The notes under the pieces are model-generated. The model did no database searches, was not told the DNA's origin, and saw nothing but the letters and a program-made list of their open reading frames with translations. Positions 22,301 through 33,000 of a stretch of DNA of 64,000 bases are shown piece by piece (the stretch's first letter is position 1; each line of letters starts with the position of its first letter). Position numbers and translations under genes: made by a program. Source of the DNA: Mytilus trossulus (taxonomy: Eukaryota > Mollusca > Bivalvia > Mytilida > Mytilidae). The DNA is taken from NCBI RefSeq assembly GCF_036588685.1, contig NC_086376.1, positions 60,039,166-60,103,165 of the forward strand, read 5' to 3'.

Positions 22301-23774
22301 TAATGTGTTTCCTACAACATGTACACATACATTTCTTTTCATTGAAATGTGTTTACATTACAATACAATTAAATTGATTGAATATTTTTTTCTGTCATTT
22401 GAAAGTTGCAATATCCATATCATGTATAATTTATTTTGGAAATGTACTTCAGCATGTTTTTATTACATTATTTAGGACACCTCTCAACTATATATAGATT
22501 AAGTATTGCTAGCCAATGCTTACATTAACTGGTGTTTTAACACATTCTTTTTTCACAACCTTCAAATTATCAGATTTTATTCCTTTTCTATCAAGCCATG
22601 ATTTTATCCACTCTGTATCTTTTTCTTTCCCTGGCATTACAGTTGCATGTTCTGTCTGAATTAATTCTTCTTTAGGTTGATATGGCTGCCGGAGGTTCTG
22701 CTGAATTTGCTGATTCATAACTGGCATTACTGGAGGAAGATTAGAATTGGAAGGAAAATTATTTGAACCTGAGAAGCGTTCAGGTTGAAAATTAGGTGGT
22801 GGAAATGGATTAGGAAATCTGTTCATTGGTGGTGGCATTCCAAGCTGCTGATTATTTCTGAATTGCATATCATTTTGCAAAAATGAATTGGGAGGAGGTG
22901 GACAATTTGGGATCATCATTTGAACAGGTTGAACTGATTCAGGAACATGACTTAGCCCTTGATACTCCAACGGTTTTGAAAATTGGTGAATTTGAGGATT
23001 TGTATGATCTTGTTGTCTATTGTCAAATGGTTTTTCAGTTTGTGTGAAACTCATAGAACCCAGCAGTTCAGAATTTTGTTGAGGTGATATTATGCTTGAC
23101 CTGTGCAAGAGTGTGCTGCTTTCATCCTGATCAGGAATAACATCAAGACCTGGAATTTGCATATTCTGTGAATTGAAAGTTGATTTTGACTGTATTTCTT
23201 CTTGTGCAACTTTTGCAAAAAAGCTTCCACTGCCTTTACTGTCAAGAATTTCATGCTTCTGATCATTCATCGACATGTTGAAAGGTTTCTGATCATTCAT
23301 CGACATGTTGAACGTTTTTTTATCATTCATCGACATGTTGAAAGATGGAGCCTGTTGATAGCCATGTATTGATGTTTGAGGTGTCATTCTCGAATCAGAG
23401 GTCATGCCAGCCCGATTGAGATTTGGATCTCTCATAGAGGTGTTTTGCCAGCTAGAATGTTGTGATTGGTCTTGTTGGCTGCCTTGTATTTGCTCTTGGT
23501 TGTATATTGGAAATGAGGATGGCACTTGTGGTCTACTATTTAAAACATTGCGATTATCAACTCTTTCTTCAAATGAGCGCTGATTTTGCCCGTGTTCATT
23601 ATTTGAAAAATTTGACCTGATAGTGTTTGAGTTTTGAAACCTTGGTTGGTTACTTCTTGGGGTGTACTGTCCCGGTGTTCGTGGACGAAAATTGTGTCTT
23701 TGGTTTTGACCTCCTGAGACAAATCGAGGATTTGCAGGCCGAAAGTCCTTTCTGCTGTTATTTCGACTGTACAT
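10378..23774 (-). CDS. PDCD7: Programmed cell death 7 / U11-U12 snRNP 59K protein, nine exons
   Basis: Exons in order of transcription: 23774-22524, 21743-21612, 20183-20097, 17178-17047, 16390-16252, 15803-15691, 14865-14742, 13181-13094, 10498-10378. All introns are GT-AG and all phases join, giving 2187 nt (728 aa, stop TAA). Residues 1-417 (exon 1) are an Arg/Gly-, Gln- and Pro-rich disordered region with three tandem FNMSMNDxK repeats (145-173). Residues about 418-660 are a charged Glu/Lys/Arg-rich coiled coil. The C-terminus carries the family signature: YYDQAQVSVDSLLQIR, then CDWDRFSVPEG, IPDGFILPEKPSSHIWTSAL. From memory, human PDCD7 (about 485 aa) ends with a closely similar WDQ...VP...GWVLP...WA block. 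The longer disordered N-terminus explains the extra length. Known role: component of the U11/U12 di-snRNP of the minor spliceosome, in the nucleus, in 5' splice-site recognition. Exon 8 has an amplified acceptor region (separate entry). It is divergently paired with PTAR1. Confidence 0.93.
10908..11030. repeat. Foldback (long inverted repeat) at the LINE edge
   Basis: The arms AACATAAAAAATGTGGTG and CACCACATTTTTTATGTT form an almost perfect hairpin. It extends outward through TTTTCTGTCTAT and ATAGACAGAAAA. The loop is about 30 bp. The right arm is continuous with the LINE remnant, so this may be an inverted partial duplication of its edge. Confidence 0.75.
11002..12095 (-). pseudogene. LINE endonuclease remnant (L1/Tx1-like), broken
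   Basis: Reading from 12095 downward, the segment encodes the start of an apurinic-like endonuclease (IFSYNCQGLYTKEKRRD). The reading continues beyond an inserted element with CPQDTHF, then CILCGDFN (catalytic Asp-Asn), RFTWRKKKP and SDHSP (catalytic Asp-His). The order and motifs are those of the endonuclease domain of an L1-like non-LTR retrotransposon. At least two frameshifts are present and no reverse transcriptase follows. It lies inside PDCD7 intron 8 in the gene's orientation. It is non-functional. Confidence 0.85.
11718..11990. mobile_element. MITE inserted in the LINE endonuclease ORF
   Basis: The ends are inverted: TGTGGTACCCAACACT on the left, and AGGTGGTACCTAACACT from the right end. 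TAA flanks both sides (11715-11717, 11991-11993), a likely 3-bp target duplication. Removing the insert makes the flanking LINE codons (VLNYL and KSNNF) continuous. A second, diverged copy lies at 38609-38994. Confidence 0.75.
12096..13093. other. Rest of PDCD7 intron 8
   Basis: Non-coding and AT-rich. No repeat was recognised with confidence. Confidence 0.4.
13125..14142 (-). repeat. 14 x 73-bp array made of the PDCD7 exon 8 acceptor region
   Basis: Fourteen units follow each other with an exact 73-bp period and no indels (the GGATCA landmark runs from 13160 to 14109). On the minus strand each unit contains TGTATTTCCAG (a 3' splice site) and then the first ~57 nt of exon 8, GAGCCAGTAGATATG through TATGACCAAGCTC (family residues EPVDMxDPM to YYDQ). 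The unit nearest 13094 is the real exon 8 start. The outermost units (1 and 14) share the variant ATAAACATTGG, while inner ones have ATATACATTGG. A second variant, CAATTAAGAGCTTGGTAATA, recurs nine units apart, a sign of block duplication. Candidate first exon bases are 13181 plus multiples of 73, up to 14130. Confidence 0.95.
14143..14741. other. Rest of PDCD7 intron 7
   Basis: AT-rich intron without recognised repeats. Its end next to the array should hold the ancestral branch site, but I cannot point to it. Confidence 0.4.
15368..15470 (+). repeat. Dispersed repeat with AATGAGAATGG / GTGTCAAAGAGACAACC core
   Basis: The stretch with GGGAATGTGTCAAAGAGACA and AGCAGAAGGTCACCAACAGG is the reverse complement of 61355-61460. 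Relatives occur at 28235-28370 and 29515-29585. I recognise it as a very common bivalve repeat of unnamed class. It lies in PDCD7 intron 6. Confidence 0.65.
16583..16887. repeat. Dispersed molluscan repeat with GGACGGAC core
   Basis: Recognisable from the sequence around CTAAGTTTCAAGTTGATT and the ACGGACAGACAGAGGGACG segment. It lies in PDCD7 intron 4. An open frame of 69 codons inside it is part of the repeat, not a gene. Confidence 0.5.
19723..19872. mobile_element. MITE, GGCGGATCCAG family, copy 1
   Basis: The ends are GCGGATCCAGA and, inverted, TGGCAGATCCAGAAG. Poly-G and poly-C tracts lie near the ends. It sits in PDCD7 intron 3. Related elements are at 27581 and 42449. Confidence 0.65.
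20340..20480. repeat. Short palindrome cluster CTGTATAGTATACAG
   Basis: The 15-bp near-palindrome occurs twice (near 20388 and 20421), surrounded by more ATCTGTAT copies. It lies in PDCD7 intron 2-3 territory (intron 2). Confidence 0.6.
20489..20688. repeat. Perfect 100-bp tandem duplication
   Basis: Two adjacent 100-bp copies starting GTAGGATAAAATATG differ by one base (GTATTAG versus GTACTAG). The near-identity indicates a recent duplication. It lies in PDCD7 intron 2. Confidence 0.9.
20804..21593. mobile_element. 790-bp TIR element next to PDCD7 exon 2
   Basis: The left end, GATATCAGTCAGGGGACTTA, and the right end are inverted complements over about 30 bp (AAAATCACTT...AGTAAGTCCCCTGACTGGATATC). 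Several AAATCACTT/AAGTGATTT motifs recur inside. No coding capacity. The right end lies 18 bp from the exon 2 splice donor at 21611. Confidence 0.8.
22524..23774 (-). CDS. PDCD7: PDCD7 exon 1 (start codon at 23774)
   Basis: This exon encodes the whole disordered N-terminal region (417 aa) and ends in phase 0 at donor GTAAGC. The ATG is followed by YSRNNSRK and there is no upstream in-frame start before the facing PTAR1 gene. It contains three 30-bp tandem copies near 23256-23342 (FNMSMNDxK). Confidence 0.9.
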
Positions 23775-24026
23775 CTTTCTTATCCGTTTCTAATTCAAAG
23801 ATTCATATTTTGGGGATTTTCATGTGCGCTGACATCTTTAATCTCAAATGTTCGTGACTTTAATTTTATTGTTAATTACAGCAATACAATCTTTTATTGT
23901 CGAAAAGAGATTCGAAATAGACAAAAGATTTGTATTTGGCGTTCAAAATATAAAATAAAAATAAAAAGAATAGAAATATCTTATCATTTTTGTGCGACAT
24001 CACGTGATGATAACAAGAAATCCAAA
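23775..24026. promoter_or_regulatory. Candidate bidirectional promoter of PDCD7 and PTAR1
   Basis: Only 252 bp separate the two start codons, so both 5' UTRs and core promoters must fit here unless 5' UTR introns exist. The palindrome ATCACGTGAT at 23999-24008 contains a CACGTG E-box 19 bp before the PTAR1 start. Known USF/MYC-type factors bind such sites. No TATA box is evident. Confidence 0.6.
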
Positions 24027-27000
24027 ATGTCGTCTGACAGCAGAGGTTGTCGCCTACTTTCAGATTTAAACAGCGTATTTCGCAAAGACCCTGAGATGTA
24101 ATTAAAAACTGTAAATTAAGTCCCAATCTCGAACAATTTGGCATTTCAATAGGCGATGTAATTTTTATTTAAAAAGCTTGAATTGAACCGAACTCTCCAT
24201 AAAAACAAATGTAAACAAAGCAATTATTACTCATGCATGCTTTGTCTTTCGAGACGTTTCGTCCACATAACCAGTTCTAACAAGGTCGTTTCGACCCCCA
24301 CTGTTTCAAATTGTTCTTAACATATATATACAATTATACTATTGTATAAATGGTTTTGTTTACCTTGATTCAATTATATATATATTGATATGCTTGTTCA
24401 TCGCAATATCTGTATATCGTGTGGTCATCTGTTCTTGATAGTAATCAGTTCTCGATAGCAATGTGCGTGGTGAAAATCAAAGTACCCAGACCGTAGTTTA
24501 AACTAGCATGGGTACTGAGGGGGCCTTGGTAGGTTAAAGTTGCTCACGACTTTGACCTAGAGATCAATCTGCTGATATCTCTTCGGTTTGTCTGTTCCCG
24601 CCAAGCAGCCCAGTGGTTTTCTCCGAGTACTTTGGCTTCCTCCACAGTAATAACAGACCATGCCCGGTGTCCTAACACTCCTTATTGATGGGGTGGGGAT
24701 TGTCCTTGTAAATATTAAACATTGTAAATTCGTTAGTGAAACATCTCCATTAATTCCGATAGGGGATGTACATGGATTCCACTGTACCCTCGCAGCTCTT
24801 GAGGGGTTCTTCAGATATTGGAGGAATCTACAGTACATACATACATAGTAGTTCGTGAAATCGCACATGTTTTCTATTTGTTCGTATTTCAAGGAGAGAA
24901 AAAAAAATCGCTTCAAGCAAGCAGTAATTTCAACATTTTAAGTTTTCAGACATTTTGCAACAGTAAAAATAATATTTTCCTATTTAAGCCTATTTTTCCT
25001 TATTCCCAAAACAACCCCAATTTCATACCCTCTGCTCATAAATAGAACGTTTTCAAATGTAAACAAAACTTAGCTTGATAAAGAAGTTTACATATGTCAT
25101 GTATGTAATACACAATTGTAAGATGTGGTGTGATGTCGCTATGGAAAAAAATCTATGGAACGCAGTTTGGGCCATATCTTATCACTATTAAAATTAATTC
25201 AATTCAATTATCGGAAAAGTAATGCTCTTAAGTATTGTTACTGTGACAGAAACATATTAATAACAGCTGTGACAACATCTTATAACATACAATGTACTTA
25301 GTATAAGAATTGGTTCTAAAATTAATATTCAATTCATATTTTTGTCCTTGAGTGATAATTCCAAGGATATCTGTTAAAGGTGCCTCTTAACTGATTGATA
25401 AGGCTAAGGCCACACCAATTTTATTCCTTGTTCAACGGACCCGCCCGCACCTATTTTTTTCAAAACAGATTTTTATTTTTTTTTGTTATATTGATATTCC
25501 CGCTTCCTGCATCCGGAAATGTAATCGTGTCCATTTCTTACACCGTTTTTTTTTGTAAATATTATAAAAAGATATCAACATTTGTTTTTTTTTAAATCAC
25601 AGTCTAACCTGTATATAACGATTGTAAACATAAAAGCTCCCCACCATACTGTGTAAAATTTACACTGTAAATATCTGTGAGAATATTTGTTTCAGCATGA
25701 AACTTATGTATTCAAAGTGGGAGTGCTCCGATATAAATTTATAACAGCGGAAATACCTGTAAAGAACAAAAAAATGGTTTCTTAGTTTACCCCTTACTTA
25801 TATTCCGGGTTTTCCCTATAAAAAAATGTTCTTTGTTAGAATAAAGGACAAAGAACCTCTGAAGGATTTGCCTTCAAGACAACTGCAATCCTATTGTATG
25901 CTGGCGAAACAAAACTATCCATAGTCGCTGCATGTTTATGCACCTGTCCTGATTGATTCAGGGGCCTGTCGTTCAGCAGTTATAGTTTGTTGATGGCCTT
26001 AAATTTCAGGTTCATCTGACGAAAGATTTTTACCACTTTTTAAACACTTAAATGTCTATGTCATTTGAATCAATTAGTTTATGTGAAAGATTTTAACTGA
26101 TTAAGACATTAAAAACGATCCGATTCAAGCTCCAATATGAAAAATCTACCAAATATGCCAAAAATGTCACTTTTCAGATGTTTTTTGTCAAAAATGAGAG
26201 TGGCCGCATCCGTGTTCATCCTCAAACATTTATATATGTTATGTATTATCATAAAATACAACTTAAATTTCAATATAAAGGATGAATACGAATGCGGCCA
26301 CTTTTGTTTTACACGAAAACCGTCTTAAATTTAACTAAAATGCTAGAATTGTGTAGAATTCAGTAATTTAGCATGACTTCGTGGTTCTAGTACCTGATAT
26401 ATATGTGCATTGTTATGTCAAAAACAGCCCATATTTATGTAGCAGAAGCATTCTACTGTCCAATAGATAACTAAAAGTTTACATTTTAACAACTTTGTAA
26501 AACTGCTATATTTTGGGGCAAAAAAGGGGTCTAATACTGAACCTACCCCTTTTCAACTCGCTTGCTTGCCCCAAATTTTGGAGTCCAAAGATCCGTAGAA
26601 CAAGAAATTAAATTGGTGTGGCCTAAAATTCATAAAAAAAAATATGTTTTCCAGAGACAAATGATAGTTAATTGAAAGTTTTCTTCAATTTGCGTAATTT
26701 TATATCTTCTATTAATATTAAACATGCTTACAATACTATACTTTTCACAACTATCGAGAACTGATGACGTATTGCACACAATGTCAAAATTGAGCACAAC
26801 AACAGATGTTTTGATTTTTCTTGATTTATGCAAGAGAAAATCGTGAGGATAATAGGGAATGAATAAAAGTATCTACTAGATTAACACCCAGGAGTAGATT
26901 ACCTTAGCCCTATTTGGCACAACTTTTTGTAATTTTGGGTCATCAATGCTCTTCAACTTTGTATTTGTTTGGCTTTTTAACTATTTTGATCTGAGCGTCA

Positions 27001-30000
27001 CTGATGAGTCTTAAGTAGACGAAACGCGTGTCTGGCGTATAAAATTATAATCCTGGTACTTTTGATAACTATTTACACCACTGGGTCGATGCCACTGCTG
27101 GTGGACGTTTCGTCCCCGAGGGTATCACCAGCCCAGTAGTCAGCACTTCGGTGTTGACATGAATATCAATTATATGGTCACATTATAGATTTTCTGTTTA
27201 TAAAACTTTGAATTTTTCAAAAAAACTAAGGATTTTCTTACCCCAGGAGTAGATTACCTTAGCCGTATTTGGCACAACTTTTTGGAATTTTGGGTCATCA
27301 ATGCTCTTCAACTTTGTATTTGTTTGGCTTTTTAACTATTTTGATCTGAGCGTCACTGATGAGTCTTAAGTAGACGAAACGCGCGTCTGGCGTATAAAAT
27401 TATAATCCTGGTACTTTTGATAACTATTAACACAATCAGCTTTGACCACATTTATTTGAAGAACTGGCCCTACGGAGCAAAAGTTTGTAACACTATCGAG
27501 AACCGATAACACTAGGATACCTGTATACTGCATAACAATAGTTTGTCACATACATGTGTCTGCTCATTTATATCACCAGTGGCAGATCCAGAACTTTTCC
27601 TCAGGGTGGCAAGCTGACTGACCTTTGGGGGGCCCGCTCCAGTCATGCTTCTATGATTCCCTATATAATCAACCAATTTTTTCCCACGAAAGGGGGGGCC
27701 CAGGCCCCATAGGGCCCCCTGGATCTGCCTATGAATACATCTTCAAAAGTAAAATACATGTAACATACAGAGATGTTTAACTTCAAAGGAAATAGCAAAG
27801 AAAGTTGTTTCAGATACATACATGTATCCAGGATTTTGAAAAAGGGGGCCCCAAATTAGACAACTTTTTTTTTTTTTGTATATTATATAATATATTACAA
27901 ACATTTACATTTTGAATTATTTACAGTGATGAATATGACTTTCTACCAGTACTGGAGCCCAAACACAACCGAAGTCCACTCATTCTACAAGACCATAAAC
28001 TTGGACTTGAGATGTGGAGTGTCAAAATACTTCATCATTATGCCTACAATACACTGATGACATGGAGGATGAAAGAAGTTAATGCCAAATTCTTAGGTAA
28101 AACTACACTCAATACCATCTCAGTGATTACATTAAGAAAATCAAGATTATTTTAAATGAGAATAAAAGTCAATGCCAATATCAATTTCTTTATTTTAACA
28201 CATCATTTAATATTGGCTATTAAATATAAAAATTTGAAAGGATATGGGGAATGTTTAAAAGAGACAACAACCCGACCCAAAATTAGAAAACAACTCAAGG
28301 CCACCAATGGGTCTATAACACAGCAAGAAAATCATGAACAGGAGACAGCCTTTAGGTGGCCCCTAAAAAAAATGTGAACTATGAAAATGGAAGGCACACC
28401 AAACTCCAAAACATGTCAATGAACTACAACAAAATGTAAATTAAAAAAACATACAAGAACTACAAAGGCCAGAGGCTTGTGACTTGGGAGAGTTGCAAAT
28501 ATGTGACAGGTTAAACTTGTTTTGTGAGATCTCAACCCTCCCCTTTTACCTCTAGCTATATATATATATATAGCCAATGTAGAATAAACAAACACACAGC
28601 AGTATGCACAGTTAAACTCAGTTTCAAAGAATTTCAAGTCCATTGTCAGAATACATGTAGGTAACAAAATGTTACCAGCTAAAATGTGTACATTATATAT
28701 TCAACTTGTTTATGTTTTATAGGTCAATTGGATTTGATAAATCTGACTAGAGCAATAGTGTTGGTCAATCCAGATTGTTCTACTGCATGGAACATCAGGT
28801 AGGGTTTGAAATAACATTAAATTAATTAAGCAATTAAATATAATTATTTATATAATACATGTACAATGTATATGATTTTCTTCAAAATTAAAAAAATCTT
28901 TCATATTATTGGGCAGACACAACTAATATTGCCCTTTAATTTTGTTGTCCTCAAACAAAGTCCCTAGAATGGAGTGTACTTCTAACAATTTTTTTCCATA
29001 CAACTCTCTAAATTATATTGTCCTGTTTTATGCTTTATAGTTTGGCAAAGAGTGAGATAAACTTTACCGTAAACGAAACTGTGCCATGCATTTTAGAATT
29101 GTAAAACTGACCATGCTGAAGGTAAATGATTTATCACATATTCACAGGCACTCATTTTCCTCAAGCAGTAAGGTTGACCAAAATGGCATAGTATCTATTA
29201 AATATATTGTATTGTTTAATGGCAAGCAATAGTATACACTTATTACATTTGTAAAATCTTTTCCCCATGCATTCTTTTGAACTTGAAGAATGTCACTATT
29301 TTTATGGTCATGGTATGATTTAAGGCTTTATATAGCAAAGATCCTTTCTTGATTTTATTGCACTATAAAATGTGGTCTGTAGATATAAGCAATTATACGA
29401 CTTTCAACAATGAGAAAAACCCATAACATATAGTCCGCTATAAACAGCCTCAACATGAAAAATCAGAAACAACTCAATTGAAAAAACTAATGGCCTAATT
29501 GATAACAAAACAACTTGGTGGCCATCGGCTGTTGTCTGCTCTGTGGTCGGGTTTTCCCCATTTCCTTTCTCAATTTTATGAGAAACAAATATGACAGACA
29601 GGAACCATTGACAACGACTGAACCATAAGCTCCTAACTTAGGACAGGCACATACAGAATGTGCCAGGGATACATGTGTTTCCAGGTTCCCATTGAAAAAT
29701 AATAAAGCATTACTTTTGTATTACAGAAAAGAATTAATAGAGAGTGGTGACCTATCAGTAGCAGATGATTTGAAACTTGGAGCATTGGTATTGGGAAAAC
29801 ACCCAAAAAGTCCTGAAACTTTTAGTCACAGGTAAACAAAACAAAACTGAAAGTTCATTTAAAATAAGTAACATCTAAAAACATCAGAAAACTTCAGTTG
29901 CAGATAACGATATTCTTTTTAAAAAGGGAAAATTTAAATGCTAGAACTGTTTTGAATTCAAAACTTTCCTTTAGTGAAAAATAAAAATATAAATCTAAAG

Positions 30001-33000
30001 TTTATTTCCAAATAACTGAAAATTTCATAAGTTATCTCCCATCTCACAATATATGCAGCCCTCACATAGAATGTCAAACAAATTGGAAAAAATAAGGGCA
30101 AAACTTCAAATTAATTTATAATAAGGAAAAACAATCACATTGTATGAATTTAACTATCAGGATAGTGGTTGAAAATATTTTAAGAAATTCTGAAAGGAAA
30201 AGAAAATAATAAAACAGAAAATCAATGAAACAATAAAAAAACCCACACACTGCTTAGGTACAAATAAATTATGGTGTTAATAATTAACAATTAGTAAGAT
30301 TAGTTTGTAAATGATTGTGTAAATGACCTTTTGTGATTTGTATTTACAGGAAATGGTTATTTACAACCTTAGTAGATTCATGCCTAGCCAACAGCAGTGG
30401 GAGTACTGTTAGTAATAGTAGTGTTAATATGTACAATAACTTCGTTAATATGGACGCTATTGATGTCAACTTAGATCCCAATGTACAGAATGGATTTCAC
30501 GTTGATCCTTCATCAAAACAGCCAGACTTCCAAGAACATGCATTTAAAGAACTCAGAAACTGTCAAAAAGCTAGTGATAAATATCCTTCCAATTATAATG
30601 CTTGGAGTCATAGGATATGGGTTGTTAAATATTGCTTAAATTGTTCACTTCAGGTAAGATACTATTTTCTAATGTGTATATTTTACAAGATTCTAAAATA
30701 ATGTATCACTTTGGTTATGTTAACTCAGCTGTTCTTTACATAGTACATGTATGAATATTTTAGACACATACCTGCAACCTATATGTCAAAAGAAAACAAT
30801 TTATTACATAAATATATGAATCAAAGTAAAACTATTTGGTACATAAATTGCATTTACTTGTGAACCAAAGAAAACAACTACATGAAATTCATTAACTGAT
30901 GTGTAAAACCAAAAAATATGACACAAAATGCATGAAATACATAAGCTGCCTGGTGGATCAAAGGAAAACAATTTATTGCTTGAAAAAAGAAATATACCGT
31001 ATAGCGGGTTATTTTCGCGGGGTGTAAATTTTCGCTTATTTTCGCGGATAGAACAAAATCGCCAAAATAAATTCCGCCAATTTAAAAGTGTACATGCAAA
31101 GGTATTGATAAAAGTTTCGAAATCGCCAAAATAATAACCGCAAAAATATTTCGTATACCTTATTCAATGAAAATCGCGAAATTTTACACCCGCGAAAATA
31201 ACCTGCTATACGGTAATTATCACAAGTAAATAATGCATTGCATGAAATACATGCACCAATTTGTAAAAAAAAATAAAAATATTATTACATGAAATGCATG
31301 TGACAATGTACATGATGTATTAAAGGAATACAACTTATTTGACAAAATATATGAAAGCATGTACATAAGAAAATATAGTTGCATGTGTGTCAACGGAAAA
31401 TAATGTTTTGCACAAAATAGGTGAACCTATGTATAATCTGATTTCAAAATTGTATGAAATACATGAAACTATATATTAAACTAAGCAATTTATTGTATGA
31501 AATAGATGAACCTATGTTTCAACGCTACTTACACTTGAAACATTCTCCTAAAACATGTTAAACAGGAAGATAATTGTCAATTATCAAAACTATTTTTTAT
31601 GTTACAGGTTTTATTTGGCGAACTACATACAACAGAAAGCTGGGTATCTAAACACATCTCTGACCATAGTGGTTTACATTATAGACAATTCTTATTAACA
31701 AGTTTACAGAAACAATCTATAGATCTGAAGGAACAATTTTCTGTCTGTTATAAAAATTTGATACAGAAAGAACTTGCTACAACTACAGATCTGATCAAAT
31801 GTTACGAGGGGCATGAAGCTCTCTGGTATCATAGGTAGGTTTATTATGATGAGATGAGGCTCTCTGGTATTAACCCTTTCCTCCATTGATTTTTTTTTTA
31901 GGATACTTGATTCACATATAGGATTTTTCAATAAAATGCTGAAAATATGCTTTAAAGTATTAATACATTGTGAAAAACAAGTATTTCATCAAATAAATTT
32001 AAGTCGGATATTCCTATGATATTCCTTTTCATATTGGATACAAATTTTATTAAGTCTACTGCAGACACATTGTAATCAAAGCTTTTCAACTGAGGTACTG
32101 CACAGGCGTCAAAAGGCGTCATTATGGAGAAAAGGGGGTGGCGTCAAAAGGCTTTATTATGGAGGAAAGGGTTAACATTGCTTATCATTCTACATGTTTT
32201 AAAGAACTACAAATTTTTGCAAAAGTGGCAAGATTTCTCATTTTTTTATCTCTCAGACACCTACATGCTTGTTTCTGATACTTTTAATTTCAAGTTTGGG
32301 TATAGTAAATCCTACATTGTGAGCAATATCTTGTTCTCAAAATTGATAAATAGAAATAGAAATCTAACTATAAGTTGCAAAAACATCTGAATAATTCTTC
32401 AAAAAAGAACTATCTTCAGTGGTTACAGAAATATTTTTGAATATCTTACAGATGAATGCTGAGAAATATATTGCATCTTATCATTTTGAGCATGTAAAAA
32501 AATAAAGAAATAAAATGATGACAACAAAATTAACAGAATTAAGTACAAACCCTTACTTTTGGGTTAAAAATATTTTCCTCTTTTTCTACCCCCATTGATA
32601 CTGTAAATTCTTATACTTGTTGTTAGCATTTTTAATGGATTAACCATCCCCCCTCAAAAAAAAAAAAAAAAATAGAAGAAAATCTGTACGTCTTTAGACA
32701 TTTGAATTTGTGTTTTACCTGTACCACCAAATCCACAAATGTTATCCATCGAATATAATTGAATCCACAGTAGACGATTATTGGTATTGTTTCTATTTTC
32801 ATTTTAAATTTAATTAGATTTTGATACTTTTGTTTTAGGAGGTACATATTCCAGAACCTTTGTCAGAGTTACTCAGCAGGTACCTTAGTAGAATTGTTTC
32901 ACCCACAACATGAATATGAAGATGATATTGTGTTAAACATTAGCCAAAAGAAAACAAAACTGGAAAATGAAAGACAAGTGCTTCTTCTTAAAGAAATAGA

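Noticed and set aside
24557-24916. 119-residue minus-strand frame with Cys pairs
   Set aside because: It overlaps a dispersed repeat, and an opposing frame of similar length exists. No family is recognised.
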